A DNA stretch of 64,000 nucleotides from Bradyrhizobium sp. CCBAU 53338 (lineage in GTDB: Bacteria > Pseudomonadota > Alphaproteobacteria > Rhizobiales > Xanthobacteraceae): the NCBI RefSeq assembly GCF_015291665.1, contig NZ_CP030048.1:4340001-4404000 (forward strand), written 5' to 3'. Shown piece after piece: positions 16,326 to 25,194 of this stretch. The position numbers and the translations under genes are program-made. The notes beneath the pieces are model-generated. The model was not told the origin of the DNA. It did not search any database and worked only from the letters and a program-made list of their open reading frames with translations. Every line of letters starts with the position of its first letter. Position 1 is the first letter of the stretch.

Positions 16326-17159
16326 ATGACAGTCCTCCGCATCGCAGCCTTCTCCGACGGCAACCGAGGGGGCAATCCCGCCGGCGTCTGGATCGGCGAG
16401 GCCCTGCCCGATGCCGCCGACATGCTGGCGATTGCGGCCGAGGTCGGCTTCTCCGAGACCGCTTTTGCCGCGCCCGCAGGCGAGGCCTGGCGCGTGCGCT
16501 ATTTCGCGCCTGCCATGGAGGTGCCGTTCTGCGGCCACGCCACCATCGCGCTCGGCGCGGCGCTCGCGCACCGGTTCGGCGACCGCAGTTTCGAGCTGCA
16601 TCTGAACGCTTCGGTCATTTCCGTCTCGGGGCGGCACGACGGCAACACCATCGCAGCCGCGCTGCAATCGCCGCCGACGCGCAGCGCGCCGCTCGATCCC
16701 TCGCTGCGGGACGCCCTGCTGGATCTGTTCGGCTACACAAGCGCCGATCTCGACCCCGAGCTGCCGCCGGCGAAAATCCACGGCGGCGCCGATCACGCCC
16801 TGCTTGCGCTGACGTCGCGCGAGGCGCTCGCGGGCATGGCCTATGATTTCGAGCGCGGCCGCGCCCTGATGGCGCGCGAAAACCTCGTCACCATCGCGCT
16901 GGTGACGGCGGAGACACCGCGGCTGTTTCACGTGCGCAATGCCTTTGCCGCCGGCGGCGTGGTCGAGGATCCGGCCACGGGCGCGGCCGCCGCCGCGTTC
17001 GCCGGCTATTTGCGCGACATCGACTGGCCGCATGGCGGCGCCATCGACATCGTCCAGGGCGAGGACATGGGCGCGCGCTCGCTGATCCGGGCCGAGATCG
17101 GTGCGGCCAAGGGCGGCTCGATCCGGGTATCGGGCGCGGCGCGCTTCATGGACGATTGA
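16326..17159 (+). CDS. PhzF-family isomerase/epimerase-like protein
   Basis: 277 residues with the PhzF/DapF fold signature. It has GNPAGVWIGEAL near residue 16, GFSETAFAA with the catalytic Glu, the RYFAPAMEVPFCGHATIALG block, and VEDPATGAAAAAFAGYL near the C-terminus. PhzF in phenazine producers isomerises a dihydroanthranilate; most homologues elsewhere have unknown substrates. No other phenazine gene is near, so phenazine synthesis should not be inferred. The protein is complete and the start is clear. Confidence 0.88.
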   Translation: MTVLRIAAFSDGNRGGNPAGVWIGEALPDAADMLAIAAEVGFSETAFAAPAGEAWRVRYFAPAMEVPFCGHATIALGAALAHRFGDRSFELHLNASVISVSGRHDGNTIAAALQSPPTRSAPLDPSLRDALLDLFGYTSADLDPELPPAKIHGGADHALLALTSREALAGMAYDFERGRALMARENLVTIALVTAETPRLFHVRNAFAAGGVVEDPATGAAAAAFAGYLRDIDWPHGGAIDIVQGEDMGARSLIRAEIGAAKGGSIRVSGAARFMDD

Positions 17160-17185
17160 GGCAGCCCCCCCGGCGTTCGACGCCG

Positions 17186-17545
17186 TCAATTGCGCTGCAG
17201 GCTCAGGATGTACTCCGAGAGCACGTCGGCCTGACCGGGGGCGATCACGAGGTTCGGCATGTCCTGGTGGCTGGTTCGCCAGAACACCTTGAGCGAGAGC
17301 GCAGTGGTGCCCCTGCGGTCGGCAATGGCCTGGAAGCTCGGAGCCAGGTCGAAGAAACCGGCCATGCCGGGCTCGACGGCGTGGCACGTCTGGCACCAGG
17401 CCTGCGCGAGGCGATGCCCTTCGGTTATCCTGCGCAACGATGGCCTGGTTGCGCCGGCGGCGGTGTGGACGACGCTGAAGAGAAACAGCACCGACAACGG
17501 GATCAGGATGGCGAGGCCGATGTAAATTCGAACGCTGCGCGACAT
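17186..17545 (-). CDS. Membrane-anchored or exported small cytochrome c
   Basis: 119 residues. The N-terminal hydrophobic segment (VRIYIGLAILIPLSVLFLFS) is an uncleaved anchor or signal. One haem-binding CQTCH motif lies in LAQAWCQTCHAVEPG, with an axial Met candidate in HQDMPNL. The organisation fits a monohaem c-type cytochrome of class I. GAGG precedes the ATG at 17545. There is no oxidase or other redox gene next to it. Confidence 0.82.
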   Translation of the reverse strand: MSRSVRIYIGLAILIPLSVLFLFSVVHTAAGATRPSLRRITEGHRLAQAWCQTCHAVEPGMAGFFDLAPSFQAIADRRGTTALSLKVFWRTSHQDMPNLVIAPGQADVLSEYILSLQRN

Positions 17546-17678
17546 CGCTTTGACCTCGCCTTCGCTTCGTTGACTCGGTAAGCGTAGGTCGGCGCGCATG
17601 AAGAACGATTGATCTGCGTCAAGCGGCCGGCGCGATGCGCGTAGCAAGAGATGCAGCGCAATTTTGGGAGGGATCACC

Positions 17679-17852
17679 ATGAACGGCAACCGCTATTACG
17701 GCGTCCGCGTCGAGGGCGCGAAATACGGCGTCGGCTTCGGCTCGGCGCTCGCCATCGCGATCTCCTACACCAACAACCACTCGATCCTGTGGGCGATCAT
17801 CCACGGAATCCTGGGCTGGCTCTACGTGGTCTTCGTCGCGTTGTTCCGGTAA
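17679..17852 (+). CDS. Small membrane protein
   Basis: 57 residues, MNGNRYYGVRVEGAKYGVGF followed by a hydrophobic C-terminal half (LWAIIHGILGWLYVVFVALF). GGGAGG is spaced seven bases from the ATG at 17679. Length and pattern match the small single- or double-pass proteins often found in alphaproteobacteria. Function unknown. Confidence 0.7.
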   Translation: MNGNRYYGVRVEGAKYGVGFGSALAIAISYTNNHSILWAIIHGILGWLYVVFVALFR

Positions 17853-17906
17853 ACACGCGCCGCCTGCTCCTGCTTCTCCTGCATCGCTTCAAGATCGAGG
17901 CTCGAC

Positions 17907-18257
17907 ATGACCGACGCCACCAGATGCCCCGCCTGCCAGTCGGAGCACGCCTATCAGGACCGCGATCTCTGGATCTGCCCGGAATGCGGCCATGAATGGA
18001 GCGCCGCGTCGAGCGCCGCCGCGGAGGCGCCGGCGGATACGGGCGTGCGCGACGCCCACGGCAACGTGCTCAACGATGGTGACAGCGTCATCGTGATGAA
18101 GGACCTCAAGGTCAAGGGCTCGTCCTCGGTCGTCAAGGGCGGCACCAAGGTCCGCAACATCCGTCTCCAGGACGCAAGCGACGGTCACAACATCGCCTGC
18201 AAGATCGACGGCATCGGCGCCATGAACCTGAAGTCGGAGTTCGTGAAGAAGGCGTGA
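17907..18257 (+). CDS. YjdM/PhnA-family zinc-ribbon protein
   Basis: 116 residues. The N-terminal zinc ribbon has [10 protein letters not shown] and CPECGHEW (two CxxC pairs). The C-terminal PhnA domain contains [30 protein letters not shown], and ends FVKKA. The Escherichia coli homologue is yjdM, formerly phnA; despite the old name a phosphonoacetate hydrolase activity is not established for this family. It is complete and well conserved; role unclear. Confidence 0.88.
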   Translation: MTDATRCPACQSEHAYQDRDLWICPECGHEWSAASSAAAEAPADTGVRDAHGNVLNDGDSVIVMKDLKVKGSSSVVKGGTKVRNIRLQDASDGHNIACKIDGIGAMNLKSEFVKKA

Positions 18258-18322
18258 GGCGCGGGGTGGATGCAGCGCGGCCGACGACGTCCGTGCCGAT
18301 CCCGCGCAATCGCCCACCTTGG

Positions 18323-18347
18323 CATCATGCGCCTGTTTTGCCCGACG
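18323..18347 (+). repeat. Left part of a dispersed repeat interrupted by IS1182
   Basis: This segment has CATCATGCGCCTG followed by TTTTGCCCGACG. Its continuation lies at 20035-20111, beyond the IS. The whole corresponds to the uninterrupted copy at 62984-63105. The last five bases (CGACG, 18343-18347) form the duplicated target. Confidence 0.82.
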
Positions 18348-20034
18348 AGGCTGGGCAAGAACGGGATTTTTTGAGAGTTGATGTAGGATTCGTCTTATGG
18401 CGAATCGCATATTTAAGACCGGCGAGAGCCGGGAGCAACCCAGTCTTCTGCCAGCGCGGATTGAGGACTATGTCGGGCCGGACAATCCGGTGCGAGCGAT
18501 CGATGGCTTCGTTTGCGCGCTCGATCTTGCAAAGCTTGGCTTCGGCCACGCGGATCGTGGCGCGGAAGAAGTCGGGCAGCCGCCGTACGATCCTGCCGAT
18601 CTGCTGAAGCTCTATCTTTACGGCTACATCAACCAGGTCAGGTCGTCGCGCCGGCTAGAGCGGGAAGCTGGCCGCAATCTGGAGCTGATCTGGCTGCTGA
18701 AGGGGCTGAAGCCGGGTTATCGGACGATTGCCAACTTCCGCAAGGAGAACTGGAAGGCGCTGAAGGCCACGAACCGGAGCTTCGTGCTGCTGGCTCGGGA
18801 GCTTGGGCTTGTCGGCGGCACGATCGTAGCGATTGATGGTTCCCTGTTCCAGGGCGACGCCAGCAAGGCTTCCATCTTCACGCGCAGGCGGCTTGGCGAG
18901 CAGATCGCAAGGCTGGACCAGGAGATCGAGGCTTACCGCAAGTCTCTTGAAGACAATGATGCAACAGAGGCCAAGAAGCCGGGGACGGATCGCGCGGGCG
19001 GTGATGGCCGAGGAGATGGCGGCGATATCGGTGCGAAGGTCGCGGCGTTGATGGCGAAGCGTTCGCGTGCCGAGGCCGATGTGGCTCGGCTGGAAGAGAG
19101 TGGCGAGACACAAATGTCGCTGACGGATCCGGATGCCCGGCTTCTGGTCAAGAACGGTCAGGGCATTGCAGGCTACAATGTGCAGACCGCGGTTGACGAC
19201 AAGCACAAGCTCATTGTCGCGAGTGAGGTGGTCAACGACAGCAGTGATGTTCGACAGCTCTCTGCGATGGCCAAGGCGGCCAAAGAGGCCCTTGGAGCCG
19301 AGACACTGCAGGCGCTGGCCGATGAGGGCTATTACAGCAGTGTCGAACTGAAGGCCTGCGAGGACGAGGGCATCATCGCCTATGTGCCGCTGCCCGAAGC
19401 TAACGCGCGGCTCGAGAAGCAAGGCCGCTTCGCGCTCAAGGACTTCAACTATGACGGCGCAATCGACGCCTATCGCTGTCCCGCGGGCCAGCTGCTGCAT
19501 CCGTTCAAGAGCAGGCAAAAGAACGTCAGTGGCCGCGTCGAGATCCGCTACGCGGCCCGCGGAGTGACCTGCAGGAGCTGCCCGCTCAAGGTCCGCTGTC
19601 TCTCACCAACCACCACCTACCGCACCATTGGTCGCTGGGAGCATGAAGATGTTCTCGAACGCCACCGCGCACGGATGCAGGGCGCGGGCGAGCTGATGCG
19701 CCGTCGTTCGGGGATTGTCGAGCATCCGTTTGGCACGCTCAAATGCCGTGCCGGCTATCGTCATTTTCTGGTCCGCGGCTTCGACAAGGTCCGCGGCGAA
19801 TGGAGCCTGATGGCGCTCTGCTACAATTTCACCCGTGCGCTCAACATCCTTGGATTTGACGGGTTCCTGGCTGCGCTCGCAAAGACGCTTGTCATTTGCC
19901 GAGGTATCCTCGCAGCCCTCCTGCAGCACATCCAGGTCACTCCAGAGGCACTTTGGACCAATATCCGGCCGCCGCTCCCAATTGGCCGCTTCGTTCCAGC
20001 CTGAAGCCGCCAACGCCCAATTCTTGCCCAGCCT
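18348..20034 (+). mobile_element. IS1182-family insertion sequence
   Basis: A 1,687 bp element with perfect 14 bp terminal inverted repeats, AGGCTGGGCAAGAA at 18348-18361 and its complement at 20021-20034. A 5 bp direct repeat CGACG flanks it on both sides (18343-18347 and 20035-20039). It carries one intact transposase gene. Removing the element and one CGACG restores a sequence that matches the dispersed repeat copy near 62984, which confirms the boundaries. Confidence 0.93.
18397..20004 (+). CDS. IS1182-family transposase
   Basis: 535 residues. The N-terminal domain (ARIEDYVGPDNPVRAIDGFV, PPYDPADLLKLYLYGY) is typical of IS1182/IS1380-like DDE transposases. Acidic catalytic candidates lie in VAIDGSLFQG, LADEGYYSS and near VEHPFGTLKCRAGY. 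A Cys cluster (CRSCPLKVRC) lies in the C-terminal half. The reading frame is uninterrupted from the ATG at 18397 to the stop 30 bp before the right inverted repeat, so the element may still be mobile. Confidence 0.93.
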   Translation: MANRIFKTGESREQPSLLPARIEDYVGPDNPVRAIDGFVCALDLAKLGFGHADRGAEEVGQPPYDPADLLKLYLYGYINQVRSSRRLEREAGRNLELIWLLKGLKPGYRTIANFRKENWKALKATNRSFVLLARELGLVGGTIVAIDGSLFQGDASKASIFTRRRLGEQIARLDQEIEAYRKSLEDNDATEAKKPGTDRAGGDGRGDGGDIGAKVAALMAKRSRAEADVARLEESGETQMSLTDPDARLLVKNGQGIAGYNVQTAVDDKHKLIVASEVVNDSSDVRQLSAMAKAAKEALGAETLQALADEGYYSSVELKACEDEGIIAYVPLPEANARLEKQGRFALKDFNYDGAIDAYRCPAGQLLHPFKSRQKNVSGRVEIRYAARGVTCRSCPLKVRCLSPTTTYRTIGRWEHEDVLERHRARMQGAGELMRRRSGIVEHPFGTLKCRAGYRHFLVRGFDKVRGEWSLMALCYNFTRALNILGFDGFLAALAKTLVICRGILAALLQHIQVTPEALWTNIRPPLPIGRFVPA

Positions 20035-20111
20035 CGACGGGTCAACAATAATTCGGGATCGCCGAAATCTGCAATTCGTCGGGACTTCTACTGTGCATGG
20101 GGTTGTTTTCG
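20035..20111 (+). repeat. Right part of the interrupted dispersed repeat
   Basis: It begins with the target duplication CGACG, continues GGTCAACAA and ends TACTGTGCATGGGGTTGTTT (20089-20108). The last block is identical to 63083-63102. Together with 18323-18347 it makes a ~97 bp unit. Confidence 0.8.
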
Positions 20112-20243
20112 CGTTTTCCGGTCCAGCCGGTCGCTGCCGTTTCTCAGCCGGGGGATCTGGTGCTAGGCTCACTGGAGCGGCCGTCCCCCCTCACGTCATG
20201 GAGGCGTGAGAGGCTCGAGGCTCGGCCGATGGAGGAGCGCGTG

Positions 20244-20513
20244 ATGAGGCACCTTCCACGATTCCTGCTGGCCCTCGCCGGGTCAGCGCTCCTGCTCGGC
20301 GCGGGGTCCGTCGCCAACGCCGATATCATCTGCGGTCCCGGCTGCCATCCCACCATTGCCGGCGTCTGCGTGGTCGACGGCTGGGGCACCGGTGCGCGGG
20401 TCCGGAATGAATGCCCGGCCACGTCGCGTCCGCGCCCGCCCTGCGGCGGCTCGGACTATGTCTGGAGCCAGCGCAAGCAGGCATGCTTCCCGAAGGCGAA
20501 GGACTGGATCTGA
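20244..20513 (+). CDS. Small secreted Cys-rich protein
   Basis: 89 residues with a signal peptide (MRHLPRFLLALAGSALLLGA, cleavage near VANA). The mature chain has five cysteines (ICGPGCHPTIAGVC, RNECPA, PPCGGSDYV and a last one near the end, QACFPK). GGAGGAG lies at 20231-20237, about seven bases before the ATG. No known domain is recognised. The gene begins 130 bp after the dispersed repeat. Confidence 0.7.
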   Translation: MRHLPRFLLALAGSALLLGAGSVANADIICGPGCHPTIAGVCVVDGWGTGARVRNECPATSRPRPPCGGSDYVWSQRKQACFPKAKDWI

Positions 20514-20544
20514 GGCGCGATACCGAGGGGCTGGTCGCGCCGCG

Positions 20545-21465
20545 CTAGCTCTGCCTCTGTGCCAGATAAAATCCGCACAGCACCGTCACGAGGCCGGCCG
20601 CCTGCAACGCCGTCGGCGGCTCGCCGAGCAGCAGCCATCCCGTGAGGACCGTCAGCGCCGGCACGCAGGCCGGAAACACCGCCGCGCGCGCGACGCCGAG
20701 GCGCTGCACGGAGACGGCGAACAGATATAGCGCGGCCGGCCCCGCGAGCACGCCCTGCGCCAGCGCCTGGATCGCATTTTCAGTGAGGCCGATCGCGGCG
20801 ATGTGGGCAAGACCCACGGTCGCGAGGTAGATCGGCAGCAGCAGCAGCGACAGCACGTTGATGACGAGCGCGGCCGACACCGCCGAGACGCGCCAGTGCC
20901 GCAGCAGCGCGCCGAAGCCTGCGAACATCAAACCGGTCAGCACGAAGATCAGATCGCCCTGCACGCCGTCGATGCCGATATGCCCGATCGATTCCGCGCC
21001 GATCACGCCGAGCCCGCCGACGATGACGATCGCGCCGGTCAGGCGCGAGGCGGAGATCCGCTCCTTCAGGAACGCAGCGGCCAGCAACAGCCCGCCGAGC
21101 GTCGCGCAGGACGGCTGGATCACGCTGCCATGGCCGAGCGGCACGAACAGAAACCCGGTGTAGGAGATCAGCGACATCACCGGCCCGCCGAGCACCATCA
21201 GCGCAAGGCCCCTCGCCCAGCCGATGCCGCACAGATCCGAGATGCCGGCGCGCAGGACCAGCGGCAGGAAGGCGATGCCCGACCAGACATAGCGATGCAC
21301 CAGCAGATCGACCGGCGTGAAGCCGACTTTCAGGCCGTGCCGCGTCCCGGCAAAGCCGAGCGCCCAGAACAGCGCAGCCGACAGCCCGCAGACGACGCCG
21401 AGCAGCGCCTGCGTCGCGTCGTTGTTTTGAGTGAGAGCGCCAGCGCCGCTCGTCCGCTGATCCAT
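20545..21465 (-). CDS. EamA/DMT-family transporter
   Basis: 306 residues with ten predicted membrane helices in two EamA repeats (ALFWALGFAGTRHGLKVGF in the first, GAIVIVGGLGVIGAE closing it). It is an inner-membrane permease with an unassigned substrate. The sequence is clearly different from the EamA protein at 5600-6496, so it is not a recent duplicate. The short polar N-terminus MDQRTSGAGALTQNND is plausible. Confidence 0.86.
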   Translation of the reverse strand: MDQRTSGAGALTQNNDATQALLGVVCGLSAALFWALGFAGTRHGLKVGFTPVDLLVHRYVWSGIAFLPLVLRAGISDLCGIGWARGLALMVLGGPVMSLISYTGFLFVPLGHGSVIQPSCATLGGLLLAAAFLKERISASRLTGAIVIVGGLGVIGAESIGHIGIDGVQGDLIFVLTGLMFAGFGALLRHWRVSAVSAALVINVLSLLLLPIYLATVGLAHIAAIGLTENAIQALAQGVLAGPAALYLFAVSVQRLGVARAAVFPACVPALTVLTGWLLLGEPPTALQAAGLVTVLCGFYLAQRQS

Positions 21466-21552
21466 GGACCAAGCGGTACGTCAGCGGACGTTGCCGCTCA
21501 ACCCACGCAGCTGCAAGGCTGGCGCGCGGAAGGAGCGCGGATGAGAGTCTGC

Positions 21553-21699
21553 TCAGAAGAAGCCGGGGCTGAGATCGAGCCCGTAGCTCAGGCTCAGCAC
21601 GAACACGAACAGCGCGGCGGCTGCGAACGTCGCGAGATGCCGAACGATGAATTCGCGCGGCGAGGTGGCGGCAACAACGGCTTTTTGCGCAATGGGCAT
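21553..21699 (-). CDS. Very small membrane protein
   Basis: 48 residues, MPIAQKAVVAATSPREFIVR followed by a single transmembrane helix and ending LDLSPGFF. GGAG precedes the ATG at 21699. The compact polar-then-hydrophobic layout with a good ribosome site supports a real gene. Function unknown. Confidence 0.55.
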   Translation of the reverse strand: MPIAQKAVVAATSPREFIVRHLATFAAAALFVFVLSLSYGLDLSPGFF

Positions 21700-21866
21700 G
21701 ACGGACTCCGTTATGAAAACGATTCTTGGCCGCCAATATGCGGCGCCCGCATCAAGCGCCGCGATCCGCAAAACAACTATTAAGGAGATCACACTCGGTT
21801 TGAACCGCCGTCCACAGCTCGCACGATGCGCGGCCCTTTCTTGCCGACCGCGGCATATCGATCGTG

Positions 21867-21899
21867 CGAAAAAGAAACGGCCGGGACAAGCCCGGCCAT
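21867..21899 (-). terminator. Rho-independent terminator after the Flp pilin gene
   Basis: On the minus strand GGCCGGG/CCCGGCC (21879-21897) with loop CTTGT is followed by GTTTCTTTTT. It is positioned 50 bp beyond the stop of the minus-strand Flp pilin gene. Confidence 0.78.
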
Positions 21900-21946
21900 G
21901 ATGTCGGCCGCTTCGGTTCCGTCACGATCGCGAGGCGGTGATGCGA

Positions 21947-22123
21947 CTATTTCAACGCAGTCGCCAGCGACTGCAGTTTCGCGACAAGATCGGTGCCGAG
22001 CGCATAGATGACTTCGATGATCGCAAGCGCGATCCCCGCTGCGATCAGGCCATATTCGATCGCGGTGGCGCCGGATTCATCGGCCGCAAATTCAATCAAG
22101 AGGCATTTCAATTTCACAAGCAT
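21947..22123 (-). CDS. Flp/Fap-type pilin
   Basis: 58 residues. A short basic leader and the processing-site region (DESGATAIEYGLIAAGIALA) are the hallmark of Flp pilins: prepilin cleavage before the hydrophobic helix by a TadV/CpaA-type peptidase, and the conserved Glu/Tyr pair. No tad/cpa assembly genes are in the window, so it is an orphan pilin gene, which is common in Bradyrhizobium-like genomes. The ATG at 22123 gives the usual length. Confidence 0.88.
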   Translation of the reverse strand: MLVKLKCLLIEFAADESGATAIEYGLIAAGIALAIIEVIYALGTDLVAKLQSLATALK

Positions 22124-22403
22124 GTCCTTCCCAGAATCTACCGGACGTTGCCGGCACGACAGCAATGCACCACTGCAATCCAAGATTGAGTAAATCCGGA
22201 TCATTCAATTTTATCGGCAAAAGCTGCCGATTCTGTCTGTTTCCCCGTGGGGAACCGGCGTTGCATTCGGGACACACCGGCCTGAAAAGCCGATTATGGG
22301 AGGATTTACGCCATTGCACTGCCACATGGTCCTCCGAACAATTGACGTGCCGCGTGCTTGGCTGTGCAATCTGGTTCGCTCTCGAACCTCGGAGGCAGGG
22401 ATC

Positions 22404-23741
22404 ATGAATGATCGGCGGTCTCTTCTCGTGGCTGTTGCGTGCCCCTCGGCCGTGATGGTCGGCTGGCTGGCGCTCTCCCTGTCCGCCCACGCCCCTGCCT
22501 TGATCGAGAACAGCGGCGCCAACGCAGCGGCTGTCTCCCGCGCGAAAGATCTCAGCCGTCTCGAGCTTGCCGACATCCCGCGTGCCGCGACGATCGACGA
22601 TGGCATCGCCCTGACAGCCGACATCGCCGCAGCGGCGGCTGCCACGCCGAGCATGGCTGCGGTCGAAGCGCCGCCGCCCGAGACACCCGCCCCCACCGTC
22701 CAGCTCGCGTCGGCCGATCCCTCCGACATCGTATCGGCTGCCACACCGCCTGACTCTCGGATCGCGCCTGAACCCGCGCCTGTCGCAAGTGAAGCCGTTG
22801 AACCTGCGCCCGTCGCGAGCGAAGCCGCGGCCCAGCCCGCGCCGGAGCCCACCGTCAAGCTTGCCTCCGCCGATCCCGGCGATGTCGTGCCAGAGGACGC
22901 GCTGTCATCCGCCGCCATCGCGAGCGGACCTGTGGCCGAGAGCAAGCCGTCGCCCCCCGCGGACACCGTGGCGGTGCTCGACGAATGCTTCTCCATGGAC
23001 GCTTGCGTCGATCGCTATCTCTGGGCGCTCTATCAGCGCACGCCGAAGGAAGACTCGATCAAGGTCGAGGACCGCCGTGCCGTCACCATCAGGCGCAAGG
23101 GCAAGATGGTCACGGTGATGCGCAGCTTCACGAAACTCGTCGACGAGGATTTTGCCTGGAAGGATCCGAAGGCGGCCGAACACGCCAACATGCCGCTGAT
23201 GGACTACGTCATCGGCGGGATGGATAGGAGCTTCAAGCAGAAGCTGTTTCGCATGCTGCTCGCGGCGGAAGCCGCCGGCCTTTCGCCGGGCATCACCAGC
23301 GCGTTCCGGGACGACTACCGCCAGGAGATCGCGAGCGGCCTGAAGGCGGCCTCCAACCGCTCCTATCATGGCGGAAGTCTGCGCGGCGGCTACGGCCACG
23401 GCATGGCCGCCGACATCGTCAGCACCCAGGGCAACAATCGCGCACAACGCTGGGCCTCGACGGAAGTGCTGTGGAAATGGGTCGATGCCAACGGCAAGGC
23501 GCTCGGGATCGGCCGGCCCTATCTCGGCCGCGACCCGCCGCATGTCGGCCCGATCGACGGTGCGGAATATATCTCGAAGCGCGGCGGTGCGACGGATCGC
23601 AAGGAAGCAGCCAACGTCAAATCGAAGAAGGCGCGCGCCATGGCCAGCGCCAGGCCGCCGAAGGCCCAGGCCGCGCGCGAGCAGAAGAGCCCGGCAAAGC
23701 CGCAGAAATCAGCGCAATCCGCCACGAAGCGGACGACTTAG
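22404..23741 (+). CDS. M15-like peptidase domain protein with long Ala/Pro linker
   Basis: 445 residues. The N-terminal signal or anchor is MNDRRSLLVAVACPSAVMVG. Residues ~35-215 are Ala/Pro/Glu-rich with recurring VQLASADPSD and VKLASADPGD units. The C-terminal domain (~220-415) contains CFSMDACVDRYLWALY, GITSAFRDDYRQ and YGHGMAADIV; the last resembles the metal-binding HxxGxAxD box of VanY/M15 D-Ala-D-Ala carboxypeptidases. The tail is Lys/Ala-rich. A role in the cell wall is inferred. GGAGG precedes the ATG at 22404. The stop overlaps the convergent pdxY stop by 4 bp. Confidence 0.75.
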   Translation: MNDRRSLLVAVACPSAVMVGWLALSLSAHAPALIENSGANAAAVSRAKDLSRLELADIPRAATIDDGIALTADIAAAAAATPSMAAVEAPPPETPAPTVQLASADPSDIVSAATPPDSRIAPEPAPVASEAVEPAPVASEAAAQPAPEPTVKLASADPGDVVPEDALSSAAIASGPVAESKPSPPADTVAVLDECFSMDACVDRYLWALYQRTPKEDSIKVEDRRAVTIRRKGKMVTVMRSFTKLVDEDFAWKDPKAAEHANMPLMDYVIGGMDRSFKQKLFRMLLAAEAAGLSPGITSAFRDDYRQEIASGLKAASNRSYHGGSLRGGYGHGMAADIVSTQGNNRAQRWASTEVLWKWVDANGKALGIGRPYLGRDPPHVGPIDGAEYISKRGGATDRKEAANVKSKKARAMASARPPKAQAAREQKSPAKPQKSAQSATKRTT

Positions 23742-24562
23742 CCTCGGTCTTGCGTGCCAGACGCCGGCAACGGCACGAGACGCATCTCGGCCGATCCTGC
23801 CTGCTGGGTGCGAACGAGCACGGCAAAGATGGTCTCGACCGCAAGCCGCACCGCCGCCTCGATCGCCGTGCCCTTGGCAAGGTGCGCTGCGATCAGGCCG
23901 GTGAGGAGATCGCCGGTGCCGTAGGGACGAATCGGCAGGCGAGGCGTCGCAAAGCGTGACAATTGCCCGTCCGCGCACAGGATCGTCTCCACCTGCCCCG
24001 CCGGCGTGTCGACAAGCGTGCAGCCGGTGGCGACGACGTCGATGCGGCGATGCCCCGCAAGTGCCGTTGCCGCGGCGCGCAGGCCCTCTGTGTCCGCGAT
24101 CTTGACGCCGGAAAGCAGCTCCAGCTCGAACTGGTTCGGCGTGATCAGGTGTGCAGCCGGCAACAGGCGGTGTCGCAGCACGTCCAAGATGCCGTCGGCG
24201 ACATAGACGCGGCCATCGTCCCCGATGACGGGGTCGCAGAGATAGACGAGCTTCGAATTGCGCGACAGCGCACGCTCGATGAAATCGGCGATGACGGCCG
24301 CGTTGTCGGACGAACCGAGATAACCGGTGACGAGCACGGCGGCCTCGTCGACGAGGCCCCGCTCCTCGACGCCTCTCAGCAGATCGGCCACCAACTCGAC
24401 GTCGAGCACCCGGCCGCGCACTGTCTTGTAGCGCGGATGGTTCGACAGCAACGTCGTCGGCACGGCGGCGACGTTGACGCCCTCCGCCTGCATGGCGTGG
24501 ACCGCCGCGCTGTTGCCGACATGGCCGTGGACCACCTGGCTTTGTATGGAGATGACGAGCAT
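23738..24562 (-). CDS. pdxY: Pyridoxal kinase
   Basis: 274 residues, ribokinase-like fold. It starts MLVISIQSQVVHGHVGNSAA, the family's substrate-binding N-terminus. It also has DPVIGDDGRVYV, TPNQFELELLSG and the anion-hole/catalytic motif PIRPYGTGDLLTGLIAAH. The enzyme phosphorylates pyridoxal in the vitamin B6 salvage pathway. The ATG at 24562 matches the family start exactly, so the 12-residue upstream extension is discarded. It is not in an evident operon. Confidence 0.93.
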   Translation of the reverse strand: MLVISIQSQVVHGHVGNSAAVHAMQAEGVNVAAVPTTLLSNHPRYKTVRGRVLDVELVADLLRGVEERGLVDEAAVLVTGYLGSSDNAAVIADFIERALSRNSKLVYLCDPVIGDDGRVYVADGILDVLRHRLLPAAHLITPNQFELELLSGVKIADTEGLRAAATALAGHRRIDVVATGCTLVDTPAGQVETILCADGQLSRFATPRLPIRPYGTGDLLTGLIAAHLAKGTAIEAAVRLAVETIFAVLVRTQQAGSAEMRLVPLPASGTQDRG

Positions 24563-24765
24563 GGGCAGGTCCGTAAAAGCAATCGCGCCGCGGCGCAAGC
24601 GTGGCTCTGATATGGACCAGCACGATCATGCGTCCGTCGCGCTCTGTCAGCACGAACGGCACATGCGAGGCTAGCGATTCGTCGCGGGTTCGTCACGTCC
24701 GGGTGATATGCCGTCTCAGCATGGCCAGCCCACCGAAAAACCACGACCCCTCGGTTGAACATACC

Positions 24766-24777
24766 TACCGCGCGGTA
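24766..24777. promoter_or_regulatory. Palindromic operator-like site upstream of the SMR pump gene
   Basis: A perfect 12 bp palindrome, TACCGCGCGGTA, lies 29 bp before the start of the SMR gene; with its flanks it reads ATACCTACCGCGCGGTATCT. Sites of this shape are bound by TetR-family repressors of efflux pumps, but no TetR gene is adjacent, so the regulator would act from elsewhere. Confidence 0.5.
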
Positions 24778-24806
24778 TCTTTCGAGCGCCACATCTCGAC
24801 CAGCTC

Positions 24807-25151
24807 ATGACGTCCGCCCTCGCCTCCCATGCAGCGCTTGCCCTCGCCATCGTGTTCGAGGTGACGGCCTCAGCCTTTTTGCAGCAATCCGCGCAATTCA
24901 CGCGACCATTGCCGACGCTGGCGATGGTGCTGTTCTACGTTGCCTCGTTCTACGCGCTGTCGGTCGCGATCCGGGTGATCCCCTTGAGCATCGCCTATGC
25001 GATCTGGGGCGGGGTCGGCATCATCCTGACGGCCACCGTCTCTTTCGTGCTGTTCCGCCAGATGCTGGACGCCGCAGCCTTTCTCGGCATCGGCCTGATC
25101 GTGTCGGGCGTCGTCGTCATCAACCTGTTTTCGCGGACGGCGGCGCACTGA
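24807..25151 (+). CDS. SMR-family multidrug efflux protein (EmrE-like)
   Basis: 114 residues and four transmembrane helices. The conserved Glu of helix 1 lies in LAIVFEVTASAFLQQS (equivalent to EmrE Glu14). YAIWGGVGIILTA in helix 3 and the C-terminal GIGLIVSGVVVINLFS complete the fold. The family exports cationic drugs or guanidinium-type compounds as dimers using the proton gradient. A palindromic site at 24766-24777 suggests repressor control. Confidence 0.92.
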   Translation: MTSALASHAALALAIVFEVTASAFLQQSAQFTRPLPTLAMVLFYVASFYALSVAIRVIPLSIAYAIWGGVGIILTATVSFVLFRQMLDAAAFLGIGLIVSGVVVINLFSRTAAH

Positions 25152-25194
25152 TGCCGGCGAGCGCGGCTTTGCCACCCTCTGGGCGGCGCTGAGC

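Noticed and set aside
16326..17159. Phenazine biosynthesis locus
   Set aside because: Only a PhzF-like isomerase is present. Such proteins are widespread outside phenazine pathways, and no other phz gene is nearby.
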